This document shows, piece by piece, positions 62,888 to 64,000 of a stretch of 64,000 nucleotides of DNA; the first letter of the stretch is position 1; each line of letters begins with the position of its first letter. A program made the position numbers and the translations under genes. Source of the DNA: Kitasatospora sp052076145 (GTDB lineage: Bacteria; Actinomycetota; Actinomycetes; Streptomycetales; Streptomycetaceae); contig NZ_CP197246.1 in assembly GCF_052076145.1 (NCBI RefSeq), positions 4,154,001-4,218,000 of the forward strand. Direction: 5' to 3'. Below the pieces are notes generated by a model. It was not told where the DNA came from, did not search any database, and saw nothing but the letters and a program-made list of their open reading frames with translations.

Positions 62888-63466
62888 GTGACTGTCACCG
62901 AGGACCGGCCGCAGATGCTGGCCGAGGAGTTCGAACGCATTGCCGTCGCGGCCGAACGCGAGGGAGTCCGGCTGGAGTTCATCCAAGGGAAGCTGGGAGT
63001 CAAGGCGGTGCCGGACGGCGACCGCGACGAGATCATCCGCTGGGTGATGCGCCAGTGCATTCAGCAGCGGCCGGATCTCTGGCTCTACCCGGAACGCGGG
63101 CTGAAGGTCGAGACCTACCGGAGGGGCCACGCGAAGCCGGACGGCGCTCTTGCTCCCGAGGGCAGTTTCGCGGGGCAGGGGGAGTGGGCGAGTGCCGACC
63201 AGGTGCTGATGGTGGTCGAGGTGACCTCGTACGACACCGACACCGACCGGCGTGACCGGGAGGAGAAGCCGCGTGCCTACGCCGAGGCCGGGATCCCGGT
63301 GTACCTGCTGATCGACCGGGACTCCTGCGAGACCCTGGTCCACAGCGAGCCCGAGAACGGCGCGTACAGCCTGCTGACCCGCCGCCCGTTCGGCAAGCGG
63401 CTCGACCTGCCCGAGCCGGTGGGGATCGCGCTGGACACCGATCCGTTCAAGGAATGGGTGCGCTGA
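62888..63466 (+). CDS. Uma2-family (DUF820) putative PD-(D/E)XK nuclease-fold protein
   Basis: A 192-residue protein: LEFIQGKLGVKAVPDGDRDEIIRWVM, then KPDGALAP, VLMVVEVTSYDTDTDRRDREEKPRAYAEAGIPVYLLID. This KPD...EVxS...D..K..Y pattern is the Uma2 signature, a fold related to restriction endonucleases with no agreed function. Streptomycetes carry many copies. GTG 62888 with GGAGGAC and GGAGAG upstream. Probably unrelated to the biosynthetic genes. Confidence 0.85.
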   Translation: MTVTEDRPQMLAEEFERIAVAAEREGVRLEFIQGKLGVKAVPDGDRDEIIRWVMRQCIQQRPDLWLYPERGLKVETYRRGHAKPDGALAPEGSFAGQGEWASADQVLMVVEVTSYDTDTDRRDREEKPRAYAEAGIPVYLLIDRDSCETLVHSEPENGAYSLLTRRPFGKRLDLPEPVGIALDTDPFKEWVR

Positions 63467-63656
63467 CGCGCCCTGACGTCGTGAAGGCATGCGGAGCCCG
63501 GGGCGGGGCGCTGCGGCACGTCTCCTGGCCCGGCGCGTGACCGGTGTGCGTACCGTCGAAATATAGGCGGGTGGCGGAGATTGGGCACAGCCGGACATGT
63601 GTACGCCCGGCGTCGGGCGCCGGCGGGTGCTCGCCGAGTCGGTTGAAAGGCTTCCG

Positions 63657-64000
63657 ATGTTCGCCCAGACCACGGCGGAAACCGCCCGCTGGTTCCGTAC
63701 CTTCGTCCCCCGGCCGCACGCTCGCGTGCGGCTGGTCTGCTTCCCGCACGCGGGTGGCGCGGCCGCCGCGTTCCGGGGGTTGGCGGGTCAACTGCCGCCC
63801 TCCGTCGAGCTGGTGGCCGTGCAGTACCCGGGGCGGCAGGACCGGTACGGCGAGCAGCCCGCGCCGGACATGGACACCCTCGCCGGTGACATCGCGGCGG
63901 CGATCACCCCGCTGCTGGACCGGCCGGTGGCGTTCTTCGGGCACAGCCTCGGCGGCACCGTCGCGTTCGAGACCGCCCGCAAGCTGCCCGCGCGCTACCG
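63657..64000 (+). CDS. Type II thioesterase (alpha/beta-hydrolase), truncated by window end
   Basis: 114 codons are visible. FVPRPHARVRLVCFPHAGGAAAAFRGLA is the start of external thioesterases of the GrsT/RifR type, followed by VQYPGRQDR, and the nucleophile elbow GHSLGG with Ser near residue 100. Such enzymes free stalled carrier domains of NRPSs and PKSs. ATG 63657 is preceded by GAAAGG. It lies 5.5 kb beyond the NRPS operon, so it may serve that cluster, or begin another one beyond the window. Confidence 0.85.
   Translation, partial: MFAQTTAETARWFRTFVPRPHARVRLVCFPHAGGAAAAFRGLAGQLPPSVELVAVQYPGRQDRYGEQPAPDMDTLAGDIAAAITPLLDRPVAFFGHSLGGTVAFETARKLPARY

Noticed and set aside
1..64000. CRISPR arrays and rRNA genes
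   Set aside because: None seen. The tandem arrays found (9, 11 and 12 bp) have no spacers of CRISPR type, and no rRNA-like sequence is present.

Overview
The window is high-GC actinomycete DNA, most likely Streptomyces or Kitasatospora. Signs are GTG/TTG starts with strong Shine-Dalgarno sequences, a mycothiol-type nitroreductase homologue, a NarL-type regulator, and ICE genes typical of streptomycetes. All calls come from reading the sequence and supplied translations; no database search was run.

Layout. (1) 1-4635 is the end of an integrated element: a DUF6112-type membrane protein and an NlpC/P60 wall hydrolase (conjugation genes), a beta-class DNA methyltransferase, a PD-(D/E)XK/DUF5655 protein and an unknown small protein. 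It ends at a truncated 3' half of tRNA-Thr(CGT), a probable attachment site. (2) 5024-7904: a GT2 glycosyltransferase with a membrane-anchored CBM/GH16-like protein, probably for exopolysaccharide. (3) 7947-11809: a receiver-degenerate NarL-type regulator, a DHA2 exporter divergent from an ArsR-type regulator, and a cupin. (4) 11895-19770, minus strand: a seven-gene operon (59-aa membrane peptide, amidase, thermostable-hemolysin-family protein, AMP-ligase/TauD fusion, O-methyltransferase, AurF-type diiron oxygenase, MFS exporter), divergent from a LuxR-type regulator at 19996. (5) 21081-25732: aminotransferase, chorismate mutase (papB), fused aminodeoxychorismate synthase (papA) and prephenate-dehydrogenase type enzyme (papC), together a 4-amino-L-phenylalanine (PAPA) pathway. 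(6) 25810-41939: a stand-alone AMP-ligase, a DsbA/nitroreductase-like protein, three ATP-grasp ligases, a TrpF paralogue, a 4'-phosphopantetheinyl transferase, a YbaK-type deacylase, an unusual carbamoyltransferase, three MFS exporters and an MMPL transporter. (7) 42098-58128: MbtH and two NRPSs, A-T-C-A-T and C-A-T-C-A-T-C-A-T, ending in a beta-lactamase/PBP-fold domain rather than an alpha/beta-hydrolase thioesterase. (8) 58285-64000: a SUKH protein, an MFS pseudogene split by a 160-bp inverted-repeat element, a TetR/serine-hydrolase pair with three operator-like sites, an Uma2 protein and the start of a type II thioesterase.

Working model (inference). Regions 4-7 form one biosynthetic cluster for a peptide of at least five NRPS-loaded residues. 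My pocket readings suggest Gln-like, Asn-like, Thr, unknown and diaminobutyrate-like substrates. The cluster also supplies PAPA, which may be N-oxidised by the AurF-type enzyme. The carbamoyltransferase may make a ureido amino acid, and the ATP-grasp ligases may add amide bonds outside the NRPS. Release would be by the fused PBP-type domain. I do not recognise this gene combination as a described cluster.
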